Assembly: GCA_026168455.1 (NCBI GenBank)
Contig: CM047430.1
Coordinates: 3,991,448-4,055,447, forward strand
Direction: 5' to 3'
From: Theocolax elegans
Lineage: Eukaryota; Arthropoda; Insecta; Hymenoptera; Cerocephalidae
DNA length: 64,000 nt
Shown: piece by piece, positions 1 to 12,185 of the stretch
Layout: each line of letters starts with the position of its first letter
How positions within the stretch are numbered: the stretch's first letter is position 1
Position numbers and translations under genes: made by a program
The notes under the pieces: generated by a model
The model's database searches: none
What the model was told of the DNA's origin: nothing
What the model saw: only the letters and a program-made list of their open reading frames with translations

Positions 1-1290
1 AGTCATTAACAATTGTCAGTTTCAATTAACTATATTTTTAAAATTGCTACCCTTATTTTTTTAAAAATTCAACCACAAAATGCTATATCATAGCTGCTTT
101 TTTAACGGTATCTACTTCATCGAAAGTGTCTGATAGGTTGAGTATCTATTCTCATTTTACTTTTGCATTAGAGCAAGTTAATCTAGAAGTTATTTTTTTT
201 ACAAAATTCGTATGGTATCGAATTATAAATTATACTAATTACTTTTCTAATTAAATTGTTATAATAATATTATAGTTAGACATTTGAGAATCAGTAAAAA
301 TTTGTTAATATACAATTTATATTTCTAACTAAATGAAAATATAATTATTAAAAATGTTGTTACATTTTGTTACAACTTATCAAATAATCTCCTATTCAAA
401 GAAACAACCTATTGCAATGTGTAATTTAATTGGCAGCTGTATTTTTTTTTGTTTTTCTCTAATATTTATATCTACACTTTTAATTATAACATTTTTGACT
501 TGTTTATCATATATTTAAATAATATTTAAATAAATTATTGTTTATATATATTATTTTTAATTTATTATATAATGTTACTATATAGAGAAAAATCCTTTTC
601 TGTTAGTTTTTATTTATTATGGAGGAATAATTTTTGATTGTTTAACTTGGAGTATGTTTCATGTATTACCAGTTTACTTGAAGTTGTTCATTACAAAAAT
701 TTATTTAAAATTCTTTATTTTAATATATGTTTTACGTATTATTATAGATTACTTGAAGATGGCTTGTGATGTGTTATTAAATGTATTTTCTTAATTACTT
801 AGATAAAAATCCACTTAAAGTTTTCTCCTAGTATACTTGAATATTACTTTCGGTAAATGAAAAATACATATGTTAATTAATAAATATTGAATAAAATTAA
901 AGTTTACTATAAATGTGCTGTCACGGCTGACATTCAAGTTTACTTAAAGTATTCTTTTTTCTCAAAAGTGTGTTAACTCGGTAATTACTTTAATGTTTAT
1001 CTAATAACTTAAAACAACGCATAATTTCCTTTATGTGCAAACTTCAAGCATGTCACAGAGTTATTGAGACGTCGGTAGGAAAATGTGCAATTACAATTAC
1101 AATTACCAAATTATTTAAACAATACTGTTTTGCGAACGACGTATATTTAACGCTTGCGGCTACGACGAAGCACTTCTACCGTTACATGTAGACTTGTATT
1201 TTAGTCGAACCCTTTGGGAAGCTTAGGGATAGGTTATGTTTATTATAATAGTTTTAGGTTAATAATATATGTTAAGAACATTTATATATA
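1..1290. other. AT-rich non-coding DNA
   Basis: No open frame of note, no RNA gene and no clear repeat structure was seen. The stretch is very AT-rich, with scattered short motifs resembling ACTTGAAG that do not form a regular array. It is best read as intergenic or intronic insect DNA. Confidence 0.6.
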
Positions 1291-1655
1291 CACACCAAAG
1301 CTCAAAAGCTTAAGCTGACTAAAGAAAAAATTGACTTGACTTCAAAGTTTTGTCTCCGGTCCAAATAATGTTACAGACACCTGCAAAAGCTTGTTCAATA
1401 ATTGAATTGAATTTATATCTGTAACTTCTTTAATAAAAAAGTATTTTTTATGCTTCTAATAGTTATTGATCTGTATGAATCTCATTTTTTAATTTAATAT
1501 CAAAGTAATTTTTTTATTTTACCTACATACTGATAAAATTCTTAAAATTAGCATTCAAACAAACTTGCGTAGTTTTCTTTAATCGGAGTTATAAAACTTT
1601 TGATTTGAGTAAATTTTTCCATTTGAGTTTAAACTTTTGAGCGGTAGTGTACATT
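1291..1655. mobile_element. Tc1/mariner-like MITE remnant
   Basis: The left end carries a decayed version of the sequence at 28404-28500, including the blocks TTGACTTGACTTCAAAG and CCGGTCCAAATAATG. The right end, near 1600-1652, carries the inverse: a GGAGTTATAAAACTTT-like block, then TTTTGAGCGGTAGTGTA. The two ends are inverted relative to each other. GCGGTAGTGTA terminal repeats are typical of Tc1/mariner-derived MITEs of insects. No transposase frame is left. The better-kept relative is at 28404-28985. Confidence 0.55.
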
Positions 1656-2171
1656 AATTTTATATTTATACTTTTGTTCAATTAATAAAACTTTCTTTTT
1701 CATAAAGAATAAAGTGTGAAAGTTGTGTTTTAATCTTTTACTAAGTATCAAATAAATCTTTGAAAAGTGTAAATTATAAGAATTAAACTTTATAAAGAAT
1801 AAATTTTTTGTTTTAATTTTCGTTAAAGTGTTATTATTAGTGCGTTTTAATCTTTAGGCTTCCAAATTTTACACTTTTAGGTTTTAAATATACTGTAAAA
1901 GATTTATTAATTAAAGAATATTTTATTAAAGATTCTATTATATTTTGATTTGACTATTCATTAAATTAAAAATGCTGCAATCCTGTAACCAACTTGTTGT
2001 GTGCTTCATTAACTGTTTATGTATTATTTTTATGCTACAATAGGTCAGAGGTAATAATTTTGACATTTAAATTAATAATATTGTGATTAAAATTTAATTG
2101 AACGTGTTTCGAATAAAAAGCATCTAATTCACTTGATATTTTGGTAAGGATTAGTCTTTTTGATAGTTAAA

Positions 2172-2395
2172 AAAATCGATCTGATTTTGAATTATATTAA
2201 ATTTAATTATAAAATCAATTTGATTTTTGAATTAAATTAAATTTAATTAATAAATCAATCAGATTTTGAATTAAATTAAATTTAATTAATAAATCAATCT
2301 AAATTTTGAATGAAATTAAATTTAATTATATAATTAATTTGATTTTTTAATTAAATTAATTTTAATTACAAAATCAACATAATTTTTAATTAAGC
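2172..2395. repeat. AT-rich minisatellite, about 56-bp unit
   Basis: Four to five tandem copies of a unit of roughly 55-57 bases. Each contains a TTGAATTAAATTAAATTTAAT-like core followed by an AAATCAAT-like block. The copies differ by point changes and small indels. No coding potential. Confidence 0.7.
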
Positions 2396-3183
2396 CTGAT
2401 TTAAAAGTAATATTGATTTAAATATTTGCAACCCTGATTATAAATAACTGGTAAAAATTAGGTAGCGATCGGTGAAACTGTTTTGGAGCTAGAATGTTCA
2501 CTGGCTTTGAAGGCATGGTTTCGGGGAAAATATACTGTAGCACACGTATTTACTGCTATTTTCTCATGAAAAATTACAGTGTTCCTTTAAAATAAAAGCA
2601 AAATTGCGTAAAAGCAAAAGCTATATTTTATTCTGAAGCTAGAGCCTTCAAAGCTATAATTTAAAGATAAAATGTGTTTTTCGTCCTTTTATTTCGTCCT
2701 TTACTTGTAAAATTCGTTACAATTATGTGTTAAAGGATCTTATACTAAGTTTTATATCTAAACAGTACTTAGTTTAAATGATAAACAGTTTTTAATGCAC
2801 GCCAAATCGACAACTTTGAAAAAAGTGGACAGTGGGTATGACCTTCCTATCATTCTACCGCTAGCGCCTCCAAACGAAAATTTATGGTAATAAGCATGTT
2901 GTTATTGTTGCGGTACTGAAATTAACTTTTTTTTTAATAAATTGAATAAGTAATAAAAGGAAATTTTTCATTATTAAACAAGACTACTATGATTATTTGA
3001 AAATTCTAATTTATTGTAAGTTTATCTTTTCCGCTTCTTTAACACGCATATTTCGAGTATAAATGCTTATAAAATGCATTGAATTTGACTAGCAGAGTTA
3101 CACTAGACTTCCTTAAACAAGAACGTTACAATATTTCTGTCCCAAATTTTGCATATACGTAAATAATCCATAATTGACTTTGG

Positions 3184-3570
3184 AACTCCCTAAATGCCCA
3201 AGATAATGTTCGGACACCACCGTTTTATACACTATCGGTAATGCAATTCACTGTAGAAAAATTTGACTGGGCAGTATTTTTAAGATGTCCTCCTTTTAAT
3301 GGTGTAGTTTAAATTTTCGTGTTCTGTCGCCATTTTTCGCAATACTGCATCGGTGAACCACTCTTTAAAAGAATTGGGTAACAATTCTTTTTAACCTTAT
3401 TTATTTATAGTTGAATGATCTTTTTCACTCTTTAAACTACACCATTGAAAAGAGGACACATTAAACCTTAAAAATACTGCTCAGTCAAATTTTTCCACAG
3501 CGAATAGCATATACCTACAGAGCCTAAAAGGGTGGTGTCTGAAAATGGTCATTTTGGGCGTTAACGAGTT
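3184..3570. mobile_element. Foldback/MITE-like inverted repeat element
   Basis: Two inverted arms of about 130 bases face each other. The left arm has GGACACCACC, then AAAAATTTGACTGGGCAG, then TTAATGGTGTAGTTTAAA. The right arm has the complements in reverse order: TTTAAACTACACCATT, CTGCTCAGTCAAATTTTT and GGTGGTGTC. The short centre encodes nothing. A target-site duplication was not clear, so the family is open. It is probably a MITE or a single foldback element. Confidence 0.6.
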
Positions 3571-4419
3571 TGTAGAACTCAAACTTATTGCATATTATAC
3601 ATATTAGAGCAAAATGCATTCAAAATATATCACTCACCTTGCAATATTAAAATAGTATATTTTGATACAAGTGTGAATGTGTGAATAATTTCGAACGAGT
3701 GGGGGTTTATCGCTGTAGCAAAGCGAGGGTGATACTCGCTCGAAAATCATCTTTCGCAATCTTAAATTATGACTTTTACAAGTAAAGATTTCTATTTTTT
3801 AATTTAGATTAAAAGTATGTGATTACTTTAAAAATGTTATTTAAACGTGCTTATTTTATTATCATTATTCGCTGAAACACAGCAACTAAGTTGCCATCCA
3901 GTTAAATATTTTATTTAAATGCATCATACAAAATTCTTATTTGTTATTTAATTATATACAGAAAAACAAGAAAACCACTAACAGTACGAGGGCGAACAGC
4001 GAGCTGCATCGGTCGTGCCTTATAAATTTCTACATTCTCAGGCGAAGTTTGAGAATTAGAATAATGCGCGTGAAGCTCGCGGGAGTTGGCGTGAGGAGCG
4101 CGCAGGGAGGGGGGCTTAACCCTAGTTTTTATACCTAATGTCGCTTAAAACTAAGTGTGTATTTTGAATGATTGAAAAATAAAATATTATCCGCTGCAAG
4201 TATTACGTATAAAAAGGTGATGACCGATTAAAAAAGAAGCAACTTCTTTAATCGATTCCTGTACTTTATACTCCAAATGATACACCTTAATTTCGCCAGT
4301 GCTGTCTAGCCCTGGTCGAAACGCCAAATTTTATTCTTAATTTTTAAAGGCTGCTCCCTGAAACTTCCACCAACCATAGTGGACAAAGAGAGTAAGGTCT
4401 TTTATATAGAGCATAGGTA
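3571..4419. other. Non-coding, no feature seen
   Basis: AT-rich DNA. A 65-codon open frame near 3941-4138 has no recognisable motif, no codon bias and no splice context, and is not called. Confidence 0.5.
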
Positions 4420-4600
4420 CACACACCGGTAAATGAAATTTTGAATTTCCGGAAATGCCTAATAACGAATTAGAGCAGCGTCGCATTGAGACGACGCATG
4501 CGCGCTGCTGAGGCGCTGAGCCCAGTTCACCTGCGACGGGCGGTGGCGCGAATTTCATAGGCGTTTCGGGAAATTAAAAGTTTCATTTACCGGTGTGTGT
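4420..4600. mobile_element. Small MITE with CACACACCGG termini
   Basis: About 181 bases bounded by inverted arms of about 42 bases that start CACACACCGGTAAATGAAA on both strands. TA lies directly outside each end, consistent with a TA target. The centre, about 4490-4555, is GC-rich, unlike the surroundings. No coding capacity. Superfamily uncertain; Tc1/mariner-type is the simplest guess from the TA. Confidence 0.6.
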
Positions 4601-4710
4601 ATATGGTACGCAAAGCCCGTTATTGACTATATTTATTATTTGTTTATAGCATTTACATGTTTACTAGTTTTTGTTTTCCTCTTATTGTTACAAATTTATT
4701 TTTATTCTAG

Positions 4711-4920
4711 ATTTGGTTGTATAAAACCTGGATGCCCAGCAGTATTAATACTCAATGTTCCCAATGACAAAAATACCGCAACATTAAAAAAAGAACATAC
4801 GTGTTTAAGTAGTTCACATGAAACTTTAGAAAAGAAAGTATTACGAGCTGAATTAAAGAATAATTCTGCTCTATGTTATAATTCAAAGACAAGTCTCATT
4901 TTTAGCGATACTTGCTTACA
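4711..4920 (+). CDS. MULE-type transposase gene, exon with FLYWCH-like zinc finger
   Basis: Internal exon bounded by the acceptor TTTATTCTAG and the strong donor GTAAGT. The translated piece starts with a Cys-x4-Cys pair (GCIKPGCPAVL) and continues to a Lys-Lys-Glu-His-x-Cys stretch. This is the closing half of a FLYWCH/WRKY-GCM1-type zinc finger, which commonly precedes MULE transposase domains in insects. The exon leaves two bases over, and the next exon at 5343 supplies one, so the frame continues cleanly. No first exon with an ATG was found, so the 5' end of the gene is missing or lies upstream. Whether the gene is a domesticated host gene or a decayed Phantom-like transposon cannot be settled here. 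Confidence 0.6.
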
Positions 4921-5342
4921 GTAAGTACTTTAGAAATGGTACACGGAGAAAGAATGTTACGTAAAAATTACGATATTCTTACTTAAAAACAAGACAAAGT
5001 TACAAATTTCACAAACCAGTATAGTAATTTTTATTGCGACTGCGAACAGACTTGCAGTAAAATTTGTTGTTTCTCTTCATTAAAAATTAGCAGCAGTAAG
5101 TTTTCATATTTTTAAATTTTAGTGAACTAAATAGCAATTATTCTAGAAAGTATTTATTTATTTTCAACTGTATTAAGTTTGTCCTCTCCTACAGAAAAAA
5201 TGTCGTAATTTTTCAGAGGACTTTTTTCTCTGTGTATACTACTTCAAATAAAATCATTATACAAATCACCATCAAATTAATATCTCTCTCTCTCTCTGTC
5301 TCTCTCTCTCTGTTTTTTTACAATTTTCTTTTATTATTGTAG

Positions 5343-5706
5343 AAATAATGATCTGGCTACCGAAGGTTGTTATGAATCCATGCGAAGAACCATGCAACGT
5401 TCTAAGTCCATTGCTCGTGGCAACCCTGGCATTAAAGCTCCTTACAATAATCTGCTATCCTTTGCAGAGCATTTTAAAGAAGTACCATCATTATTAAAAT
5501 GTAAAATGGGAAATTGTGAGCTGGAAATATCGGCAGAAGTTTTAAAGTCTTCATCTAAAACCTACCACATGATTTTTTTCGATAAAGACTTGATGTCTGA
5601 ATTTAACGAATCGACAAGCCTCTTTATTGATGAAACTTTTAAAATAAGACCAAATATAAAAGGTCTACAACAGGTTTTGACGATAATGTGCAAAAAATTC
5701 AACATT
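5343..5706 (+). CDS. MULE-type transposase gene, exon with first catalytic Asp
   Basis: The exon lies between the acceptor TTATTATTGTAG and the donor GTAAGT. It contains SLFIDETFKIRP, which matches the first block of the MULE DDE domain, where a hydrophobic run leads to Asp-x-Thr-Phe. LQQVLTIMCKKFN follows. Upstream is a basic linker (RRTMQRSKSIARG). It joins in frame to the exon at 4711-4920 and ends on a codon boundary, matching the phase of the exon at 7313. Confidence 0.65.
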
Positions 5707-6837
5707 GTAAGTAATTATAATAATATAAAATTATTGTATTAATGTAACCAATAATTATTTTTAGATTTAGAGTGTAGTCTACTTGGTCACTTCCAAAAAT
5801 TTTTCAAAAGAATACATATTTAAGAGTATTGTGTTGAATTTTCACGTAGATCCAATCAATAAGAGTGCATTTTACTAAGCCAGATGTTACTCTCTGACCG
5901 CGTGATTAAGCGCGATGCGAAGCTTTAAACGCATTGTTATCAAAACATTTTTTCGTATGCGCCATATGATTTCTCTGGAACCAGTGGACTGATCCACCTG
6001 AAATTTTAACCACATATTCTACAAAATTTTTATTTTTACTTCATAAATCTAATAAAAACAGCGAAAAAATACTTATTTATTTTAAATTTTTGAATATTTG
6101 TTGAATGAAAATGAGAAAATTATTTGATAATCATTATCTGTAAGTCATTCTGAAGCCATTGGCATACCGAATCTACAGCGCTTTCGTTTTTTTGTTTCTG
6201 AGAATCTGTGGCCGAGAAATCGTATGGCTACCAACGTGCCTCAAAATTAAGGTATCGCATACACAGATTTGCTGTACAAACAGTGCACAAAGTTCAAGAA
6301 AAAATTTTTTTGCATTTTAAGACTACATTATACCTAAAAATGTTTGTATCAATATCTTTCATAGCATGCTTACAAAAAATAACAAAAATAGCTTATTTTA
6401 ACCTACGAACTAAACATTAACCTTAAATTTCATAACATAAACGACCAACTCACCTATTCCAAAGTTAAAAAAACAATTTATTAAATTGAGGCAATTGAAC
6501 AATAAATAGTGCTACACTGCACTTAGTTATTTTTAGCTTAATGGAATTTATAAATGCAAAACATAATACAAATTACATCATTGTTACTTAAATCTCTCTT
6601 TAAGGAGCTTGTAGCGTAACTTTGCTATCAAATTCAATTCATTTTATAAATATTCATTTATATTCCAAATATGCGATTTAATAAAGCAGAAAAGGTAAAC
6701 TTATGACAAATTAGATTTTTTGGTTCATATTAAATTATCATATTAGTGTTGATTAATAATAAAAAATTTCCTAGATAAGCTGATTTGACTCATTTTGAGG
6801 TTAAATGTATTTCAATAATTATATCTTTTACTACAAT
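5707..6837. other. Intron sequence, nothing else seen
   Basis: AT-rich sequence between two MULE exons. The 70-codon frame at 6208-6420 lacks motifs and splice logic and is not called. Confidence 0.5.
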
Positions 6838-7113
6838 TTAAGGGGATGTCAGAGCTGTAGCCTCCGTCGATAATCGCTGGATCTCAGTAGTGGTGCGGTC
6901 ATACGGCACATTTGACGACAAGCGTACTTAAAACATAAATTTTAGAATGTACAGCTACTTAGGGATGTTAAAAAGTATTTTTGAACAGCTCTAAGTTGCT
7001 GTAATTTTTTTAATGTATATATAAAGTACGATTATTGTTGAATTTATCATCTGACCGTAGCGTCACTGAGATCGAGCGGCTGCCGACGGAGGATAGCTCC
7101 GACATCCCCTTAA
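6838..7113. mobile_element. piggyBac-like MITE with TTAA duplication
   Basis: A 268-base element (6842-7109) starts GGGGATGTC and ends GACATCCCC. It is flanked on each side by TTAA (6838-6841 and 7110-7113), the target duplicated by piggyBac transposases. The inverted arms are about 55 bases, sharing the CCTCCGTCG and GATCTCAGT blocks. The element is GC-richer than its surroundings and non-coding. It lies in the intron of the MULE gene between the exons ending at 5706 and starting at 7313. Confidence 0.75.
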
Positions 7114-7312
7114 GCAATTTCCAAATAATGACGAGTCTCCATAAGAGCCCGTGTTAAATAACAAAAATAAAAATTTTAATATTCCAACTTATAGGTATCT
7201 GTTTATTATTTTATGTTATTCTATTATTTATGTTTACACTAGAACCTCCTTAAATTATAAAAACCTAAATTACGATAGATCTGATAAATTATTCATTTAA
7301 CTAAATTTGCAG

Positions 7313-7510
7313 ACGATTCCTTGCATGTGGGTTCTAATGACCAGGAGAACCACTCGCTGCTACGTCACTGTTTGGAACTTTATTAAACAAACTTTTCCAA
7401 AATTTGCACCATTGCGTGCAACATGCGACTTTGAGAAGGCTCTCATCAATTCACTTCAAAAGAGCTTTGAAGCAATTGATATCAATGGATGCCACTTTCA
7501 CTTTTGTCAG
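7313..7510 (+). CDS. MULE-type transposase gene, exon with second catalytic Asp
   Basis: Sixty-six codons between the acceptor CTAAATTTGCAG and the donor GTAAGT, in phase 0 at both ends. MWVLMTRRTTRCYVTVWNF precedes FPKFAPLRATCDFEKAL, the block carrying the second Asp of the DDE triad. GCHFHFC, the Cys/His pair that follows this Asp in MULE domains, closes the exon. The next part of the domain resumes at 26015, after a 16.8-kb gypsy element. Confidence 0.7.
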
Positions 7511-9226
7511 GTAAGTTGTATTTTATATATATGGGTCGAAACAATACTCTTTTACAAAAGTGTGCGCAAGGGGTCTTTCGATTTGGCTGTAATTAAAGTA
7601 TGTTTGGGAAATATAAAAAATAAGACTTATCCCAAAACCAAAGCCGCCGAAAAACATTTTTCTATGAGATAAAGCAACTTAAAGTTTCAAAAATACGGTT
7701 TTTAAGCTTTTTTTACTATGTTTCAACCTAACGCCAAAATTAGTGATTTGCATATTTTTTCGAATACGACTTTATAAGCACCGAGTGCATTACTTTATGA
7801 AGCCCTATTTTTTCCTCATTTTTTTATTTTTTGCGTGGATTTAAAGACGCACAGTATTGTTTCTTTTAATTAGTTTTTTGATCCAATTTAGTTCATTTTT
7901 TTGTATTGCAATGACCTTTCATTTGTAAAGTTGAACGTTCAAATCCATTAAAAAACTTTGAAGATACACATTTTTAAGGTCATACAGGTTTTCGAAAATC
8001 GCGTTTTTACCTTTATTCGAATACAGATTTAGGTGCGATCCCAATGATGAAAATGGCTAAAAATTTTATCAGTTATTCTTTAAAAGTACTAGAACATATT
8101 GCAATAAGTTCGCGGATGCTTATTTTGAGTTGATACGGATATATAAATTAATATTTTAGCCGATTTTTCAATATTTTTCTGCGTTTTTAAGCAGTACGTA
8201 TTCAGCTACTACCTTGTTTTGGGTAAAAATGGTTAAACCAAAACATTTTTTTAATTTGTATAATAAATGTAAGTATGATATACTTCAAAACTGTATATTT
8301 AACATTGTCTTACTGTCTAAGAACCAAAGTTATAGCATTATAAAGTGAGTAAAACATTTGATTAAATCAAGTTTTTTAAATCAAGATTTACTTGCAATTC
8401 TTTAGATATATATATATTATACGCAAAAAGTATTTTGAATAATGCACGAATGATTGAAATACATTTATAATTTTACCATGCGAAAGAAGTGCAATTTTAA
8501 GCCATTTTTAAACCTTTCTTATATACTCATAAAATACTGCATTTCCGTAATTCTTGTATAAAGAAAGATAACTTTATTATAGAATGTGTTAATTCTATTT
8601 CATTATAAATATAGTATCTAAATGAATGTATCTGAAAGATACATCTGAAATATATCTTCTAAGGAAATGTGGAACCCACATTACGGGGATCTACCTTTTT
8701 AAACTCAAGAATTACATTTCAAAAACTAAGTTAAAAATATATTACGCGTTAATGCGATCAGAGGAAAAATATCATTGTGAAGGGATAACGTTTTGGGCTG
8801 CGGTCGCGAGCGCAGCGAGTATCCAAGGCAAAACTAATCCATTCATAATAATCCTCTTCCTGTAATTGCGATAACCCGTCGGATGTACTATAGTGCGTAA
8901 AAAATTTTACAGCCTTATAACCCGTGTGGCGACTCTTACGTGTCGAAGAAATTAATAAAAATAAATGGAAAATAATAGATAATTTGAACGAACGATAGAA
9001 AAAAGTATGTAGGTAGAGAGAAAAGAAGCGTTGTCCCGGGCGCGCACTCTCGCGACTCATTGAGTTTCGGCTGTAATTATATATGAAGTATTCTATGAGA
9101 AGTGGTCCGATCAAAATTTTAAAATGCACCAAATTTTGGGTACACATTGCAAATGTTTTTCAGAATACAGAAAAAAATTTTCAGGTACTGGAATCTATTT
9201 GCTCAAAAGTTATTGCAACCTCATAA
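7511..9226. other. Intron sequence; possible start of interrupted MULE exon
   Basis: Mostly AT-rich non-coding DNA. Near 9164 an acceptor-like TGTTTTTCAG precedes an open stretch that runs to the gypsy LTR edge at about 9227. It may be the left part of the MULE exon that resumes at 26015. The reading frame does not fit the phase of the preceding exon, so it is not called as coding. Confidence 0.35.
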
Positions 9227-9843
9227 AGCACCGGTGTGCTACCGAACAAACATACGTGCACACTCACACAACACACTCTAACGTGTATACCGACCAATGT
9301 CGGGTACTTACCGGGCTGGGTTGTCCATAGGCCCTGGTGTGCGTCGGCGCCCCGACGTCTGCTGGCCGGTAAAGTCAGCCCTGATGCCGCGGCGATTCGC
9401 CTACCTCGGGAAACACTCAACCCGAGGTATTTGGTCCTTCACACTGCACTCACACGAACTCACGAGCACTCGCGTACGGCTTCCCGGAGCACGGACGAAC
9501 CGGTCCGGTACTTCTCGTGGCGCTCGAAACTAAACGTGACGAGGTGTCAAAGGGTGCTGTCGCGGTCAAGACCGGCAGCGTACTCAGCTTTTCGGGAATT
9601 GTCGCATTCCCGAAAAGTACCTAACACACACACACAATAACAATTGTACATACGGATGCTCGCACACATCCTCGGTCGTCGACATAAACACGCGTGTTTC
9701 GTGGCCTTGAAGAGGCAACGCACGAAACAATAACAACGTGCGAGATTTTAAGATATAATATTACATACAATATAAGATACATATTACGAAATAGTATAAT
9801 ACATTAAGTATCATTTATTTCATTGCAACGACGTCTCGTCGCA
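9227..9843 (-). repeat. 3' LTR of gypsy element, outer end missing
   Basis: It matches 25359-26014 closely except for a 41-base segment present only in the right copy. The inner boundary is TG on the minus strand (TGCGACGAGACG), directly after the polypurine tract. About 390 bases at the outer end, present in the right LTR (24974-25358), are absent, so the copy is truncated. GGTGTGCTACCG near 9233 looks like an LTR end but is internal in the full copy. Confidence 0.75.
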
Positions 9844-9856
9844 AAGCCCCCCACTA
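9844..9856 (-). promoter_or_regulatory. Polypurine tract of gypsy element
   Basis: Directly before the 3' LTR the minus strand reads AGTGGGGGGCTT, a purine-rich run in the position of the plus-strand primer for LTR-retrotransposon reverse transcription. It fixes the inner edge of the 3' LTR at 9843. Confidence 0.65.
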
Positions 9857-10061
9857 AACTCCACATCATCCTACTTATGTGAGAGTTGAAAAGAGGGCAA
9901 TGAAATAAATAATGACACGCTCGCAATCGAATTCCTCGCCTAGACGAACTAGGGTCGAGGAGTGGTGAGGTTCTTCTCTAGGGTGGCCATCACCAGTCGC
10001 AGGACGGCGTCTCTCGCTGCGGGATTGTCTCCTGCCACCGTTTCCACAACAAGCTACCGGG

Positions 10062-12185
10062 CTAATAATAGTCCCTTGCCACTCGATCATAGGTCTTTTC
10101 TACTACTAAATGACCACACGATGGAGGGCAATGCGAATCCTCTAGTACGCGCGTCCTATGCTCAATAGGCACAACTAATCTCCATCCCTCCTCTTGACCC
10201 GTGATTGGGTCCAGCAGCTTATCGGTCGTGAATCGATAGAGCATTTCATCCTCAATTTTCCAATAGGGAAACTTTTGAGGACTGGACCTCACATCATCCA
10301 ATCTGGCGATGTACCATGGGTCGGTAATCACGACAAAGGAGGCTATTTCGACTTCGCCCGAGTCCAGGTTGACTGCGCGAGAGAGTGCGTCGGGAACATA
10401 GTGTAGTGCACCTTTCTTGTGTACAATCTCGAAGTCCCACTGTTGCATCTCAAGCACCCAGCGCGCTAGTCTGCCCGTGGGCTCTTTAAGAGTTTTCAGC
10501 CATTTGAGCGCGCTGTGGTCCGTCACAGCTTTGAAACGATACGCTTCAATATATGGCCGAAGTTTCTTAATTGCCCAGATTAAGGCTAGACACTCTTTCT
10601 CCGTCGTTATGTAATTACGCTCCGCCTTGTTCAACAATCGGCTGACGTAAACGATCGGATGCTCGAAACCATCTTCATCTTCTTGGGTCAAGACAGCCCC
10701 AATAGCGTAATCACTCGCGTCGCCCTGGACCGAGAAAGGCATAGAGAAGTCTGGTCGAGCGAGTACTGGCGCGCCGGCTAGAGCTAACCTGAGTTTACGG
10801 AACGCCGCGTCCTGCTCTGGTCCCCATTCCCATGGCTTGTCCTTACGCAGTAATCTCACGAGAGGGATCTTAATATCCGATTCTCGATTTATAAAACGAG
10901 AATACCAACCGACCATGCCAAGGAAGGAACGAAGTTGTTTAACATCTCTTGGGGTCGGATAATTTAGGACAGGAGCCGCTCGATGCACATCGGGACGAAG
11001 TCCATCACCATCCAGGCGGTACCCAAGGAACGTAACGCTCGAGCAACAGAACTGACACTTCTCTCTATTCAATTCTAGCCCTGCGTCCACTAGTGTCCTT
11101 AGAACCATTTCCAACCATTTTAAATGTTCCTCGAAAGTTTCGGTTATAACGATTAAATCGTCCAGGTAACCGAAAACATGAGGTTCAACTTCGGGACCAA
11201 ACAGAGCATCGATCAACCGTGCAAATGTCATGGGTGCATTCATCAGTCCGAACGGCATCCGTTTGAACTGCCACAACCCAGACCCAGGCACAGCAATGGC
11301 GGTGTAATGTCGACTAATTTCTGACATTAACACTTGGAAATATGCCTTCTTAAGATCGGACTTAGAGATGAATTTGGCGTTATGTAACTTATCCAGAATC
11401 GAATCCATATTCGGTATTAGATATGAGTCACGTTTTGTTACCGCATTCAAATCTCGGAAGTCTATGCAAAAACGATAGCTACCTTCGTCTTTGCGGACTA
11501 TCACTGGAGCGGCAGACCATTCACTTGCACTCGGTTCAATTATTCCTCTCTCAAACATTTTTCTGACTTCTTGCTGGGCGAATTCGAGGACTATAGGCGA
11601 CATACGTCTTGGTTTGTGACGTACTGGTCGTGCGCCTGGCTCTACTTCCACGTGATGTTCGATCAACGTAGTAAAGCCATGCACATCGCCTGGTGGTGGT
11701 AATAAGTTCTCTACTAACTTTCTTACACTCTCTCGCTGGTCATCGTTAATCTCGATGATAACTGCACACTCTGCGAGAATCCTCGTGTCTCCGTCTCGGA
11801 TTCCATCCTTGACAAAAGACTGCCATTTTCCGGCGCCAACGCGGCAGAGGGCATCGCCAATTTTAACCTCGATGTTCCAATGTTGGAGGAAGTCCATACC
11901 GAGAATCATCGAGTGTTCCATACTCTCGACTATTCTCAGTTGGATGTTGCCATCTAATCCCTCAATTCCGAATAGAACATCTAACAAACCTAGGACTTTC
12001 AGTGCCGGTCCTGCGACACCTGGCACGACTACCTTGGCCGGTTTCCACTTATCCCTGTAGCATTCCGCTACGTCAACGCGTATAAGTGAAACCATTGCTC
12101 CTGGGTCAAACAATGCTTTAACGTCCTTGCCACCAAGTCTTACCGAGAAGAACAAACGGTTTTCGGATTGCACTCCCGCAACCAT
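10062..12185 (-). CDS. pol: Gypsy pol: protease, reverse transcriptase and RNase H, integrase deleted
   Basis: A 707-codon frame. Residues 1-110 form a retropepsin with LFDPGAMVSLI, so the usual Asp-Ser/Thr-Gly is Asp-Pro-Gly (D27), and ILGMDFLQHW follows. The reverse transcriptase has the YRFCIDFRDLN block, a LKKAYFQV block and the catalytic FGYLDDLIVI. RNase H follows with GDASDYAIGAVL, TEKECLALIWAIKKLRPY and TDHSALKWL. The frame reaches GHLVVEKTYDRVARDYY, the start of the integrase HHCC zinc region, and then meets a stop. The next 220 bases lead straight to the polypurine tract, so the rest of integrase has been deleted. A short C-terminal tail survives in the bases after the stop. The copy could make RT but cannot integrate by itself. 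Confidence 0.9.
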   Translation of the reverse strand: MVAGVQSENRLFFSVRLGGKDVKALFDPGAMVSLIRVDVAECYRDKWKPAKVVVPGVAGPALKVLGLLDVLFGIEGLDGNIQLRIVESMEHSMILGMDFLQHWNIEVKIGDALCRVGAGKWQSFVKDGIRDGDTRILAECAVIIEINDDQRESVRKLVENLLPPPGDVHGFTTLIEHHVEVEPGARPVRHKPRRMSPIVLEFAQQEVRKMFERGIIEPSASEWSAAPVIVRKDEGSYRFCIDFRDLNAVTKRDSYLIPNMDSILDKLHNAKFISKSDLKKAYFQVLMSEISRHYTAIAVPGSGLWQFKRMPFGLMNAPMTFARLIDALFGPEVEPHVFGYLDDLIVITETFEEHLKWLEMVLRTLVDAGLELNREKCQFCCSSVTFLGYRLDGDGLRPDVHRAAPVLNYPTPRDVKQLRSFLGMVGWYSRFINRESDIKIPLVRLLRKDKPWEWGPEQDAAFRKLRLALAGAPVLARPDFSMPFSVQGDASDYAIGAVLTQEDEDGFEHPIVYVSRLLNKAERNYITTEKECLALIWAIKKLRPYIEAYRFKAVTDHSALKWLKTLKEPTGRLARWVLEMQQWDFEIVHKKGALHYVPDALSRAVNLDSGEVEIASFVVITDPWYIARLDDVRSSPQKFPYWKIEDEMLYRFTTDKLLDPITGQEEGWRLVVPIEHRTRVLEDSHCPPSCGHLVVEKTYDRVARDYY

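Noticed and set aside
9235..9843. TG at 9235 as the true outer end of the gypsy LTR (609 bp)
   Set aside because: The right copy continues for about 390 bases to a TG...CA end placed exactly two bases from a PBS, so the left copy is truncated and the TG is coincidental.
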